Source of the DNA: Pomphorhynchus laevis
Lineage: Eukaryota > Acanthocephala > Palaeacanthocephala > Echinorhynchida > Pomphorhynchidae
NCBI GenBank assembly: GCA_012934845.2
Contig: WNNJ02001118.1
Span: forward strand, 124,001 to 188,000
Direction: 5' to 3'
DNA: 64,000 nt
How positions within the stretch are numbered: the stretch's first letter is position 1; each line of letters opens with the position of its first letter. The notes below the pieces were generated by a model. The model ran no database searches and was not told the origin of the DNA. It saw nothing but the letters and a program-made list of their open reading frames with translations. A program made the translations under genes and the position numbers. Shown here piece after piece: positions 1-10,140 of the stretch.

Positions 1-85
1 GCGGAAATGAGGTCCTGCAAGTGTTCGGGCCTCAGTCCAAGACAACCAGGCGATGATGCTGCGGGGAAAGAAAATACAGCGTCTT

Positions 86-935
86 TTACGGTATCACTGT
101 CAAAAAGAATAGGCTGACTATTACAAAGGTATGAGTGATGTATGTCTTTACCCGCGGGGTGCAAGTGACCCAGCCGCTGTCGAACTTCGTCAGTGGGTGA
201 AATATATCGGGAGAGGATAAACTTTGCATGACCTTACTGTAATTACCCTGTCTTGCCAAATCTATTGACGACATTATTGTACTAGTGTGAGCTGTTTTTT
301 TTGGGAGAATTGAGGAGTGGCAAAACTTGATCGCGTATCTCTCCGAGCTGTCTGAATTCAATGTTATCTAGCATTTGAGATATACCCTGTAGAGTCGCGT
401 TGCGGCGTCTTGAGGGGCGACCTTTGATATCTGACTTAATGAAGGCAATTTTGGCAAAACCGAGAAGGAGTGTCCAAGATGCGGGTGAACGATAATGCAG
501 CGCATCAGCAATGAGTCTTGACAATATTCGAGCAGACCTGCTTCGAAGATTCCAGGGAATGCGTCGAAAAGTAGGCACTTCAGATTGCCATAGTTCGCGA
601 AGGAACGACCAGGTGATGTATGACTCACTCACCTCGTCAACGTGAGCCTCAGTTGATGTATGACCAGACGTTTTAAGGAAGATGTCATCATTAACACGCT
701 TACTCTCCGGAAACAAAAAGTTTGTCGGCGGAACAGTGACGTTAGTAGTGACAGCCATTGGAGTTGGCGGGAGAGACGATCCTAGGCAGCGAGAACGTAT
801 TGGTCCGTGTACCTTTATGAGTCCGAGCTTAGTAATGGAAATAACTCGCCCACAAACTGAACAAAGCGAGGAGGTATGTGAAGGGTGTAGATGAGGAATT
901 GGGTTTCCTGACATGGCGTCGTTATTGCAAACCAC
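86..935 (-). mobile_element. Fossil N-terminal part of a zinc-finger/reverse-transcriptase retroelement
   Basis: The minus strand reads as the N-terminal part of a retroelement polyprotein whose clade I cannot fix. The longest frame (282-935) has a C-x2-C-G ... G-L-I-x-V-H-G-P ... C-x-G zinc-finger-like signature near residues 25-50. Later comes a helical stretch beginning FRRIPWNLRSRSARILSRL, followed by SWTLLLGFAKI, which resembles the segment ahead of the RT domain in proteins found in many invertebrate genomes. The next downstream stretch (86-281) shows the expected continuation in another frame, so the copy is broken. Pieces that look like the other end of the same superfamily lie at 1681-2524, 10141-11095 and 14990-16075. 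The element leaves the window at its left edge. The assignment rests on remembered family patterns, not on a search. Confidence 0.55.
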
Positions 936-1190
936 TCGATCGCTGAGTTATAAATTTACGACTAATTTGATGACACTCAAATTTTGAGTATAAAAATCGT
1001 TGGTATAAATTGTCCTATGTTATTTTGTATTTCCAACGAAAGAGTTTGTATTTCCAACGAAAGAGGAAACAGTTATTTCAAGGGCTATTATTGAAATGAC
1101 AATATCGTTGATTCGAAAAGAGCATTGACTGTAAGTAATTTATGTTTATTAGAAACCAAAATTTTTTAAGGTGTATTTTTTTAAAGTATA

Positions 1191-1490
1191 TTATTTATTA
1201 TCCATCCATAAAAATTTGCCACTTAAGAGTTTAAATTTATTCTTTATATTATTGTGTTGATTTATATATTTTACTATTTTCTGCTTAATGTTATTTTTAT
1301 AGTAACCTAGTTTAAAATATGTATCTATTAAATTATTTAAATAATTTTGAAGAAAGCCAATATCATTACATATTGTTGCAATTCTTAAAATTTCATTATT
1401 TAATGTATTATATTTTATATTATATGGTATCCATGAATGCTCATGCAAAAATATGTTTCTTGTAAATTTAAAAATGGTACTTGTTTCTCC
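1191..1490 (-). mobile_element. Penelope-like element (lineage alpha) fragment, post-RT segment
   Basis: The C-terminal half of a minus-strand frame (1191-1634) repeats the segment that follows the RT core in the PLE at the right end of the window: FKFTRNIFLHEHS, NTLNNEILRIATICND and YFKLGYYKNNIKQKIVKYI. The first 50 residues of that frame are unrelated, so only about 1191-1490 is PLE. This is a truncated piece without catalytic motifs. Its nearest relatives here are 16130-16240, 17206-17679 and 62735-64000. Confidence 0.8.
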
Positions 1491-1680
1491 AGGAATTGTA
1501 CAGTCTTGCTGAACAAAATTCATATGTTGCTTTTTCTCTACTAACAAAATCGATACAGCAGAAGTGGAAATGCATCCAAAGAACATGTCCCGTGAAGTCA
1601 AGCATTCTTGATCCATAATATAATTAATTAACATAATTTTTAAAGACGAAATTATTACAAAAAATACTTGGAATAAATGT

Positions 1681-2524
1681 TCTTAGTAGTTTCGTAGCTA
1701 AAGCTTATGTGTTACCTGTGAAATTAGGTGGTTTGGGTATTGACGATTCATCAGACGAAACTACTAAGCGTTACGACAATTCTGTCAAATTATGTGAATG
1801 ATTTTATAAAAACCTGGGCCCAGAGAAAACAAGAATTAAGCAGGAAGAGATTGCTTGAGCGATTAAGAAATACAATCAATTGAAATTAATGAAAACAAAA
1901 ACACAAATACTTGAATCTTCCGATAAGACAATACGCCGTGTGTTCGATAGCGCATGTACCACTAATACATCATCATGGATCACAGTTAAACCGAATGTTC
2001 ATCAAGGAGTTTTCCTTAGCCATAAACAGTTTCAGGATGCAATGGCTATTAGATACAACAGCTATCCTGGAGATGCGCAATCGTATTGTAGGTGTGGCGA
2101 ATAAGCTAGTATCCCTTATATTTTGTCTTGTAAGAATGGAGGACTGCCGAAAATACGTCACAACGCAACCCGGGATTTGATGGTGAAATTTGCTGAAAAT
2201 ATCAGTGCTAATGTAGCAATTGAACCAGTGTTACTACCTGTTGCTGATTCACAAGTTTTTGAAAACATAAATACAACCAGAGATCGTACAGCACGAGTAG
2301 ACTTCTCATGCACTGGTGTAGGGGAATTGTTAGAGCGGTCGTATTTCGACATATGTGTTTTTAATAACTTTGATCCTTCATATCCAAATGCATCGTCTAG
2401 TTTCGTATATCATAAACAAAGGAAAAATAATAAATATCTTGAACGCATCCAAACAATCGAGAACGGTTCTTTTGTACCTCTTGTCTTCTCTGCTTTGTGG
2501 AGGAATTGGACGGTATCTTGCTAA
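1681..2524 (+). mobile_element. Fossil C-terminal part of the zinc-finger/RT retroelement family
   Basis: The plus strand shows LPVKLGGLGIDDSSDET near 1710-1760, then SSWITVKPNVHQGVFLSHKQ and a CRCG knuckle near 2090. Next comes a segment with ARVDFSCTG, YFDICVFNNFDPSYPN and a final FVPLVFS. This order matches the C-terminal region of the same superfamily as 86-935: a G-G-L-G-I motif, a Cys-rich knuckle, then an R-x-D / F-D-V nuclease-like domain. The pieces lie in more than one frame, so this is a dead copy. It is convergent with the fragment at 86-935 (opposite strands) and so is a separate insertion. Confidence 0.6.
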
Positions 2525-2742
2525 AATATTTTGCCAGAAAATCAAAGACATATCAAAATGGTTATAACGAGATAATTGCAAATTGCGTTGCCGTGTATTG
2601 TTTATAATGGTCAAGATGAATCACTATACTATACGCGCAAGTTGATTACTTTCAATTGATAATTATCAATTTGGAGATGTCAAGGCTGTCAATTTTTATT
2701 GACAGTCAAGACAGTCAATGACAGTCAATTTTTAATAATTGA

Positions 2743-2900
2743 CTTATAAATAACATACGATGTATCATAATAAGGATTAGCGATCATAAGAAGAAACTAC
2801 TATGTAATCAGTTTTCTATCCCTATTCATAGACCCAAGCTAGCAGCGGGACCTAAAATACATGCTAATTACATATTTCTACTGATAAATCAGATCAGCTA
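2743..2900 (+). repeat. Short interspersed repeat, family M, copy 1
   Basis: About 155 bp beginning near ATAAATAACATACGATGTAT, with the internal phrases AATAAGGATTAG, GAAACTACTATG, TAGCAGCGGGACC and ATACATGCTAATTACATATT. It aligns with 3062-3215, with 22497-22630 and, inverted, with 16915-17060. There is no coding potential, and clear terminal inverted repeats were not found. It lies close to PLE fragments in two of the four places, so it may be a non-coding part of that element or a non-autonomous relative. Confidence 0.65.
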
Positions 2901-3061
2901 ATTGAGTCTACGTATTTATAAATTAAAAATTATTCTGAATAGTATCCAAATTATTAAATAATAATTTATTAATTTTAATTTAATTTTTTAATAATTTTAA
3001 AATTTCGCTTTAAAATTTAAAATTCAAATTTAATATTAATATCATATAATATTTATGAATG

Positions 3062-3215
3062 GACTGATAAATAATATAAGATGTTTCAGAATAAGGATTA
3101 GAGGTCATCGGAAGGAACTGCTATGCTATCAGGTTTCCGCTATTATTCCTCGAACAAACATAGCAGCCGGGCTAAATACATGCTAATGAAATATTTCCTC
3201 TGATTAATTTGAGTA
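3062..3215 (+). repeat. Short interspersed repeat, family M, copy 2
   Basis: Second direct copy about 320 bp after copy 1. It shares AATAAGGATTAGAGGTCATC, GGAACTGCTATGCTATCAGG, AGCAGCCGGGCTAAATACAT and GCTAATGAAATATTTCCTCT. It is closer to the inverted copy at 16915-17060 than to copy 1. No gene or RNA signature is recognisable. Confidence 0.65.
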
Positions 3216-3239
3216 ATCCCGTATTCCTCTAAATACGGG

Positions 3240-3760
3240 ATAAGTCAAATTATATTTTATGTAGTAATTATAACAACAATATGGTGCAATGCATCGCATG
3301 TCAAAATCCACTTATTAGCTAAATCATTATCATGCATATAATCTACAACTTGACCTTTAATGTCACATCCAAGTACATACATTTAAGCTGTTATATCAAT
3401 TGTATAATTGAATCCTGTAGTCTATCAATTGTCTTGTTATATCTGGATTTCAGTTAGCTATGTCAGTCAATCAAAAATGTGAGTTAATGCCCTATTTATT
3501 TATAAATATGGCATTGTTTATCTCGAGATTTGGACTTGATGCATCAATGAATTTACCACTATTAAGGAAGTCTGCTCTGCTTGTAATCGAACTCCGGTTT
3601 TTGGCAAAATTCTTGATTATAAAACTGTAGCTTGTAAGCTCCTGGAGCACAGTGTGAAAATTCAACTCTTAAATTATATTCATAAATTAACATATGATTT
3701 ATAAATATATAAATCATATAAATAATAAATTATAAATCATATATAAATCATATATATATG
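3240..3760. other. Unassigned AT-rich stretch
   Basis: Nothing supportable was found here. A 41-codon plus-strand frame starts at an ATG near 3509, but it has no recognisable motif and no convincing splice context. The last 100 bp are ATATAAATCAT-like simple sequence leading into the hammerhead-bearing element at 3762. Confidence 0.4.
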
Positions 3761-3761
3761 A

Positions 3762-4353
3762 ATCATTATGTTTTCCTCGCAAAAAGCATAAACATCAGGC
3801 AGCATTCTATATATCCTCATCAGATCAAGAAATAGAACCGAATTATTCTCGCAATATTCAAAGTTGCTACGTATGCCCAGTCATCTTATGTGTGACGACA
3901 AACTTCCACAACGGCATACGCGTTTCGCTCTAACAGAGCTCATCAGTACCGTGACTTTAATAATCATCCATTGGCACCTAAACACACGCTTAAACAGTGT
4001 TTAAAAAAGTTCGAAAAACAGAACTACCCTTAATCTGAATCATCAATCATCAGAAGGAATTTAGCATAAGCTCTGTGCATGGCAGCGCGTATTGCAGTTT
4101 AACCATGCATCAGGCACTAAATTGCTTTTAATAGAAATGCTGTTTTATAGAGACAATTTTAAGTGTACAAATATATAAAATATAATTTGTTGTTACACCT
4201 GCCCTGGGACACACAATGGTGTACTCGTAAATAAACCACTGTTTTCCTCATGAGGGGGCATAAACACCATGCAGCATTCTATATATCCTCATCAGACTAA
4301 GAAATAGAACTGTATTATTCTCTCAATATTCAAAGTCGCTACGTATGCCCAGT
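3762..4353 (-). mobile_element. Retrozyme-like element H1 (minus strand) with hammerhead ribozyme
   Basis: A non-coding element read on the minus strand. Two direct copies of a 120-135 bp segment (3762-3895 and 4237-4353, sharing GCAGCATTCTATATATCCTC and CTACGTATGCCCAGTCATC) bracket a unique middle, giving a unit of about 475 bp. A type I hammerhead (3911-3952) lies next to the 3762-3895 copy. The same element, in the other orientation and partly folded back on itself, occupies 58785-59699. Direct repeats, a unit under 500 bp, no coding frame and a hammerhead beside the repeat are the hallmarks of retrozymes, small non-autonomous elements thought to be copied through circular RNA. The assignment is by architecture. 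Confidence 0.75.
3911..3952 (-). ncRNA. Type I hammerhead ribozyme (minimal, vestigial stem III)
   Basis: Minus-strand order: stem I strand ACGGTA, core CTGATGA, stem II GCTC/GAGC with loop TGTTA, core GAAA, a one-to-two-pair stem III (C-GC-G), then U-A at the cleavage site, and stem I strand TGCCGT. Stem I pairs over 6 bp with one G-U wobble. All conserved core positions are present. Hammerheads with a vestigial stem III linked to PLEs are, from memory, reported to act mainly as dimers. The copy at 59508-59549 differs at only two positions, one in the stem II loop and one in stem I, and the core is unchanged. Confidence 0.88.
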
Positions 4354-6785
4354 CATCCTATGTCATCCGTAGCCCCCTCCACACAAGGGGGCTTCGGTGC
4401 ATCCAATCCCCCAGTCAAGATTGGTAAGATGGTAAAAAAGCACATACGGGGAAATGAAGATAAGATTGCCCAGCGGCAAGTACCTACCCCTGTTGGGGCT
4501 AGTGATTGGAAGGGAAACCTTCCTGCACCTAGCTCTGTCTAGGTAGACAATCCCCTATCCAGCTAATCCATCAAAATGCAGAGTACTCGTGAGTCTTTTT
4601 CACTGAATATCCTTCAATGGAATTCGGGAGGTGCTTCTGCCCTTAGACTTCTATTCGGTAGAGATGCAGATGTTATAGTCCTTCAGGAAATGCGGTCTAT
4701 CCGTCCGTCCCAGGACATTACTCGATTTATCCCAAAGCACATTTCTTCCCACTATACTCCGTACATAACCCCTCCTCACTCATCTTCATCTTAAGGACTC
4801 TTGACCTTAGTTAGTGCTCTTTAAGGTCCTCCCTCCTATTAAACTATTCATGTTCAGTCATGTCTTGTATAGTAGTTTTACTCTTTAAGAACGGTAAACG
4901 CCTTAGTCTAGCCAATGTCTACAGCCGTCCAGGGAAAATTCACAAGAACCGTGACATTCTGAATAATATTATTGACAGCGGTTATGACATGATACTTAGG
5001 CATTTCAACGACAGAACTTGTCGTTGGATCAATGCATCACTTCGCAGAGCTAGGAACGGTTATCTTATTCACAAACCACGTTCCCCTACCTTTCATTGCC
5101 CATCAACAAATTCAATTCTCGACATTTTACTGCTTCACTCGAGGTGGTTGTAAAACCCCTCCGCACAGAGTAGTCGCGCCAGCAATTATCCACCTCATGA
5201 CCTAATTCGATGGAGAATTGATGAAGATACGTTGCTTCGAATGAGGTTTCACTTTGATCCGATCAGATTGGCCTTCTTTCAAGCGGCTATCTAACTCTTT
5301 CCTAGAATAGGAAATGAGAGTCTGACCGAATTCAATACCTACCTCTTTTCGCAAGCTACCGCGATTTTATCGACAGCCTATAAAGGTCGTATATACAATC
5401 CCACTCCGACGAAACTCAAGGTCCTAGCAAAATTACTTAACCTCCCTAATCTCTGTTTCCGCCAGACAGGCTCTATCGAATGAATACTGGAGCGCTAGAT
5501 ATAGGTTTCAGCTTAGTAGAGATAGGACGAGTATTGCCGCCTTAATCCTTCTCAGTCTTCCTTTTGGAAGATTTTCAAGAAGGAGAAGTTTGTTTGCTGG
5601 ACGGATAGGGCATTGGGTTGGATAGGGAATGTAGGTCTTGATAAAGTTTTAGATAAGTCTAGCCCTACACAACTATGGAGCTACTCAATCACCTCAACCA
5701 ATCCCGCCTTGGTGTAACTTCAGGAGTAGGGATCTATCTGTTACGGATATCCTTAACTTCTGGGGTTCACTCCCGGGTACCTCCAAATCCGTCGCTCCAC
5801 TTTCTTCTCGGGACTGTCAGCTTTTGACAGCTGATCAGATAAGAGAGGTGGCCGTCACAAAGCTTTTTGCCTCTTCATCCGATGTAGCAGGCATCAATAT
5901 TAGTAAGAGAGGTTTTATTCCTAAGAAAAAATCCTGCTCATGCCCTAAACATCTGCGACCAATTTCGATTCAAAATATCCACATGTCGATTTACGAAAAA
6001 GCGCTTGCGCGTAAAATCTGCGACCATTTAAGTAGGCGTAATTTGATCCCTCTAGGTTTTCATGAGTTCGTCAAAGGTCGCTCGGTCTATTCAGCAGTTA
6101 GGTGAGGTGGAGCAGTTTTGTCGGGATAATAGCCATCGCCTAGTTGTGGCTGTTTTCCTTGACTTTTCTGCTGTATTTAACCGCATCTCTATTCCTTTTG
6201 TGATCTCTTCTTTCAGGTCCCTCGGGTTGCCTGCGAGAATTGTGAACAGGGTGGAGATTCTGCTCTACACCAAGCGATTTTATTATGAAGATTACGCTGA
6301 TGCGCGTCAGTTCTAACCTATTACCGGTGTGCATCAAGGTTCCCCACTTTTCAGATTAAAAGAACAATTACCCACATCTAATCTTATTTTAAACTCCGCC
6401 AAATCGCAGCCGGTTGTCTTTCATGACACCCCTGCAACAAAGCAAAAGCTCAAGAGATTAGCACACTCTGCCCTCTCTTCCATTTTGATTAATCAACCAC
6501 TCCCTGTCTTCACCAGTCGAGTAAAATACCTGGGGTCCACCGTTACAGTGAACTGGTCGGCGAACGCTGACCTGGATAGACTTAAATGTATCCTGAAGAA
6601 AACTAGGTGGGCCCTAAAACGGGATCAGCATCTGTCATTGAAAGGGATAAACTAGTTGCGCCTTTGAGGCACTTGGGCTATCTAGGGATTAGTCTTCTTT
6701 TCGAAAGAACGTTCCTTAGAACAAAGGCTAAGGTTTCTTAAGCTCTTCGTCTCTCGATTACCCAGCGTAGTCCGCGTCGATTGAA
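4354..6785 (+). mobile_element. Decayed APE-type LINE (clade unresolved)
   Basis: A plus-strand LINE with domains in the expected order. An endonuclease start at 4576-4794 has LNILQWNSGG and DVIVLQEM. More endonuclease follows at 4860-5153, with LANVYSRPGK and an N-x-I-L-D-I-L-L motif. The RT segment starts at 5824, with the fingers motif HLRPISIQN, the motif-A region VAVFLDFSAVFNRIS at about 6145-6190, then GVHQGSP in the motif-B position at 6329. After that, the frame resumes with NSAKSQPVVFHD and a V-K-Y-L-G-S block (6370-6655). The segment carrying the catalytic Y/FxDD box is missing between motif B and NSAK. Many frameshifts and stops show that it is inactive. A SINE-like tRNA sequence follows at 6795. 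Confidence 0.75.
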
Positions 6786-6794
6786 TTCTTCGGG

Positions 6795-6970
6795 GGGGGG
6801 TCAAAGTCCCCGTGTGGTTCAGTCGGAAAGCGGCGTGTTAGATCGGTTGTGGGCTCAGATCCCCCTGGACCTGAGACCATAGAAGAATGGACAGAAGACT
6901 ATATAATCCGAACATCTGTGACTGTTTTGAACCGTTTATCTGATTATCTATTTTTCTTGACGTTTTTCTT
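6795..6970 (+). mobile_element. tRNA-derived SINE, copy 1
   Basis: The 5' part carries an internal pol III promoter: an A box TGGTTCAGTCGG near 6814 and a B-box-like GGCTCAGATCC about 38 bp later, within normal tRNA spacing. The body continues with GGACCTGAGACCAT and an AT-rich tail. A second copy, inverted, is at 54540-54780 and shares both boxes and the body. The sequences diverge just upstream of CTTCGG in both copies, which sets the 5' limit and argues that it is a separate element rather than the tail of the LINE before it. Confidence 0.65.
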
Positions 6971-7332
6971 ATTTATCGGTTGTATTATTTTATTAAACAA
7001 AGTCTTTATAGTTTATAGATTTGATTACATGATAGCGAGAAGGCGTGTAAAAATGTGTTGCGCTATTGAGTTAAGAAATTATGTTATTCACTAACACTTT
7101 GCATAAAAATAAAAAAACTTTAATAAAAGTTTAAATTATCGCAATTTGATGCATTGACTTTATTCTAAGTTCGGAATCTTTACAATAATTTAAAAATGTA
7201 TTCTCAATCTAATAGTTACAGATGCATAAAACGATGTTAGATAAATTAAACGATTTAAGGACTAACTTAAAAATGTTATGATGTTTCACCGAGACATTTT
7301 ATGAAAATAGACTATTTTGAGTCTATTTAATT

Positions 7333-7510
7333 GTTAATGGTGGTCTGCATTGCAAATTGTAGGATTTAAGAGCTAACGCCACCAACAATTTAAGCTGGAT
7401 GTCGGAAATGCATTTTTACAATGTCACAGAGGCAGCCAAAACGGCGTGTGATAGTTCATCTTACTGACGATGGCTGCCGGCTATCACATGACCGTCTTAG
7501 GAATGACGAA
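7333..7510 (+). repeat. Ribozyme-bearing repeat, family N1, copy 1
   Basis: Begins near TTAATGGTGGTCTGCATTGC and includes GGATGTCGGAAATGCATTTT and AATGTCACAGAGGCAGCC. It matches 58190-58310 over its first 120 bp. The distal part contains the permuted hammerhead described at 7431. It lies upstream of the host gene at 7685 and probably in one of its introns. Confidence 0.65.
7431..7502 (+). ncRNA. Permuted hammerhead-like ribozyme, family N1 (decayed)
   Basis: Strand order is GGCAGCC-AAAA-CGG, then CTGACGA-T-GGCTGCC, then CCG-T-C followed by TTAGGA. Stem II GGCAGCC/GGCTGCC is a perfect 7 bp. Stem III is ACGG/CCGT, extended by GTGATAG/CTATCAC, and its loop holds the CTGACGA strand. The first core G of GAAA is A here, and stem I pairs poorly, so this copy is probably inactive. 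The sister copy at 58190 keeps GAAA but has lost the other strands. CTGACGA differs from CTGATGA only at position 7, which tolerates variation. Confidence 0.55.
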
Positions 7511-7684
7511 AGTTTGCGGGCTGAAGAATATGTTAGTATCAAACACCTACCCAAGCATATATACATATATATGTAGTAAAAGTTATATCATTTGTTTTCT
7601 TAACTTATTTATGTTGCTATTATTAAGGATTTAATGTAGTTTTTTTGTAAAATTCTTTCATTACATTTTGATTTAATCGTTTAG

Positions 7685-9191
7685 ATTATCAAGCATTAGC
7701 TGAAACATTATTGAGTAAGTTTGATTGGGGAGCTGAATTCTTAAGAGTGAATCTTGACATGTTACAATCGTACTGCAATTGCACTAACTCGGAAGAAGTT
7801 AAAGAACAATCGAACGTTTTTTCTTCTCCACTGTCAGCTAGATACACAAGAAATATTGATGGTGACAAACATAACTTGTTTCGTTGTGTTTATTTTACAT
7901 TTTAGCATTGTCTGATATATTCAATTCTGATGGTGATCGCGCAAATTACAATCCAAACAGGGAAATACCGTAAGTTTTACTTTTCGATTTATAAATGAAT
8001 TAAAATATTTAATTAAAAATATTATGAATAATATCGATTTATTTTTTTGTAGAAATTTATAAAAATGAATTTTTAATCTAAAAATAGGACGCGGTTTAGT
8101 TTTAGACTAACTAGTAATCGTTCTTAACTCGAAACATTTACTTACGATGATGACGTAATCTTTTGAGAAGACAGTTGAAATGCATTCTTGACAATTTAAG
8201 TGAATATTTGGTTTGAACAGTGTATTCAGTCATTTTACGCAGCGCACAAAGTTACCTTCCTAATCGGCAAATGATCAAGTTCACCACTTCACGATCAGTA
8301 CTAGGAATTGGTTTGAAAGCCATTTGTTTGATTTCAAGTTATTTACTGACTTTATTAACCTGTAATAAAGGTTAATAAACCTTTATTACAGCTTAAACCT
8401 TTATTAACCTGCTTATCCACCTTTTCGATACTTGCGAGCTGACAAAGTCCATAAATGCATTAAGGCTAATCAAAAAATCATAATCTCGTTGTAATTCCAG
8501 AGGTGTGTTAGAAGTTTGTTATTAGGAATAATCTCTTGTTGTGATTATTAATATTTTTTATATATAATATTTTATATTAATATTCTTTTATATTATATAT
8601 ATTAGATCCTACATATATATTTCAGATTAAATAAAAACGTGTGACCTTGTCTGCTGACTTATAAGTGTTTTTAAATTATTTCCAAATTTATTAAATAATT
8701 TTGAAGGAATTAAATCAACTATTGTCGTCATGGTAGTTGATTATAAATTATAATATTTTATTAATACTATTTATAATATAATAATTAAAAAAATTTAATA
8801 AATTAAAAAATATTAATACTTATATAAATTAAATAATCAATCCGAAAATTATTGGTCATTATCCTTTGTTATCCTTTGCTAAATTTAATTTTACAGCCTA
8901 GATGATGTATCGGAGGTTATTGCTAAGGAGGATAGCAGCGACGATGTATCAAATCATATCAGCAGTGATCAGCTGAAACTCAATGAAGAAACTGAAGAGA
9001 CGTTAGAGAATCTGGCAGCGACTTCTTGCCCTAAAATGACAGAATCAATTGTTCTTCTACCTTCATCAGGTACAGAATCGTTACCATCAAAGACACCAAC
9101 TGCTGAAGAGGGCGAAGATGACCGAGACAATGAATTTGATTTCGTCACTGAATTTTCTGACGCTATACAGAAACTTGTAATTCCAATATAA
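7685..9191 (+). CDS. Unrecognised host gene, last three exons
   Basis: Three exons join in frame. Exon 7685-7861 follows a TTTAG acceptor and encodes YQALAETLLSKFDWGAEFL onward. Exon 7906-7969 follows ATTTTAG, ends at a GTAAGT donor and encodes ALSDIFNSDGDRANYNPNRE. Exon 8897-9191 follows a TTTTACAG acceptor and encodes LDDVSEVIAKEDSSDDV through an acidic Ser/Thr/Glu-rich tail, ending FDFVTEFSDAIQKLVIPI and TAA at 9189-9191. Phases match at both junctions (G|CA and CC|C). The introns are 44 and 927 nt. An AATAAA signal follows at 9217-9222. No domain, membrane segment or signal peptide is recognised; the tail looks disordered. Upstream exons were not found and lie upstream of 7685 or before the window. 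The acidic tail and exact splice phases make a chance frame unlikely. Confidence 0.65.
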
Positions 9192-9639
9192 TAATCTTGG
9201 AGCATCATCAAGCATAAATAAAAATTATATATTCGATATTAAGTTCTGTATTCACAAATATAGAAGTGAAATAACTGTAGATCTAATGTTGACACATGTC
9301 TCGAAATTATTAATTATTTTATGTAGAAAACTGATAGTATACAGACGTTAATTAATTTTAGCTTACAATTCATTTTCGAAATAAACTAAGTTTCTATTGT
9401 TTATATAAATTGATTAAAAAATTAAGGAATAAATTAGCGAATGGATGAAATAATTTTACCTTTAAAATCGCAGTTAGAAATAATAATTGAAATGGTTTCT
9501 AAGTCAATATACTAATTCAAATAAGTAAAGTTCATATATATCGAAGTGATCTCTTCGTAAAAATGAGAAATATAATAATTTAATAAATATTAATATTAAT
9601 ATTTGTGATAAATAAAATTACATAAAATAGGTTTAACAA

Positions 9640-9996
9640 TTTTATCGTGTAATGTTATATATTATAAACATATTATATTATTACAAAATAGAGATGTTTA
9701 GAAAATCATCGGTCCTAATTAGTTGCAATGGTATAGGTATCTAGTTTTATTTGAACTAGCAAGTTCAAAGAATAACAAGTAAAGTATATCTGACGAAACG
9801 AGTTAAGCCTTTGACAACAATTTTTATAATTATATATCGTGTATTGTTATATATATACTATTACAAAATAGAGATGTTTAGAAAATCATCGGTCCTAATT
9901 AGTTGCAATGGAGTCGTATAGGTTGCTAGTTTCATTTGAACTAACAAAGAATCAAGTAAATAAAGTATATCTGACGAAAGTAGCTAATCTTTTAAG
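9640..9996 (+). repeat. Two-copy tandem repeat, unit about 182 bp
   Basis: ATTACAAAATAGAGATGTTT at 9680 recurs at 9862, followed in both by AGAAAATCATCGGTCCTAAT and, later, AAGTATATCTGACGAAA. Non-coding. No hammerhead core was found in it on either strand. Confidence 0.7.
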
Positions 9997-10140
9997 AACA
10001 ATTTTATATCACAAGCAAAGATGAATGCTAAAATTGACTTTGAATATTAATGGACTTGGATAACACTGGCGAAATATAGTTTAACTTTTTTCGCAAGCCT
10101 GATTTCCATTAATGGCAAATCCCACATCTTTTGTCAATTT

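Noticed and set aside
3820-3850. Hammerhead core in the phrase CTTGATCTGATGAGGATATA (H1 repeats)
   Set aside because: CTGATGA is present but no GAAA strand or complementary stems occur around it; the true H1 ribozyme is at 3911-3952 and 59508-59549.
6798-6872. Intact tRNA gene
   Set aside because: The B box departs from consensus, no cloverleaf acceptor stem pairs cleanly, and a similar diverged copy exists at 54660-54745; a SINE explains it better.
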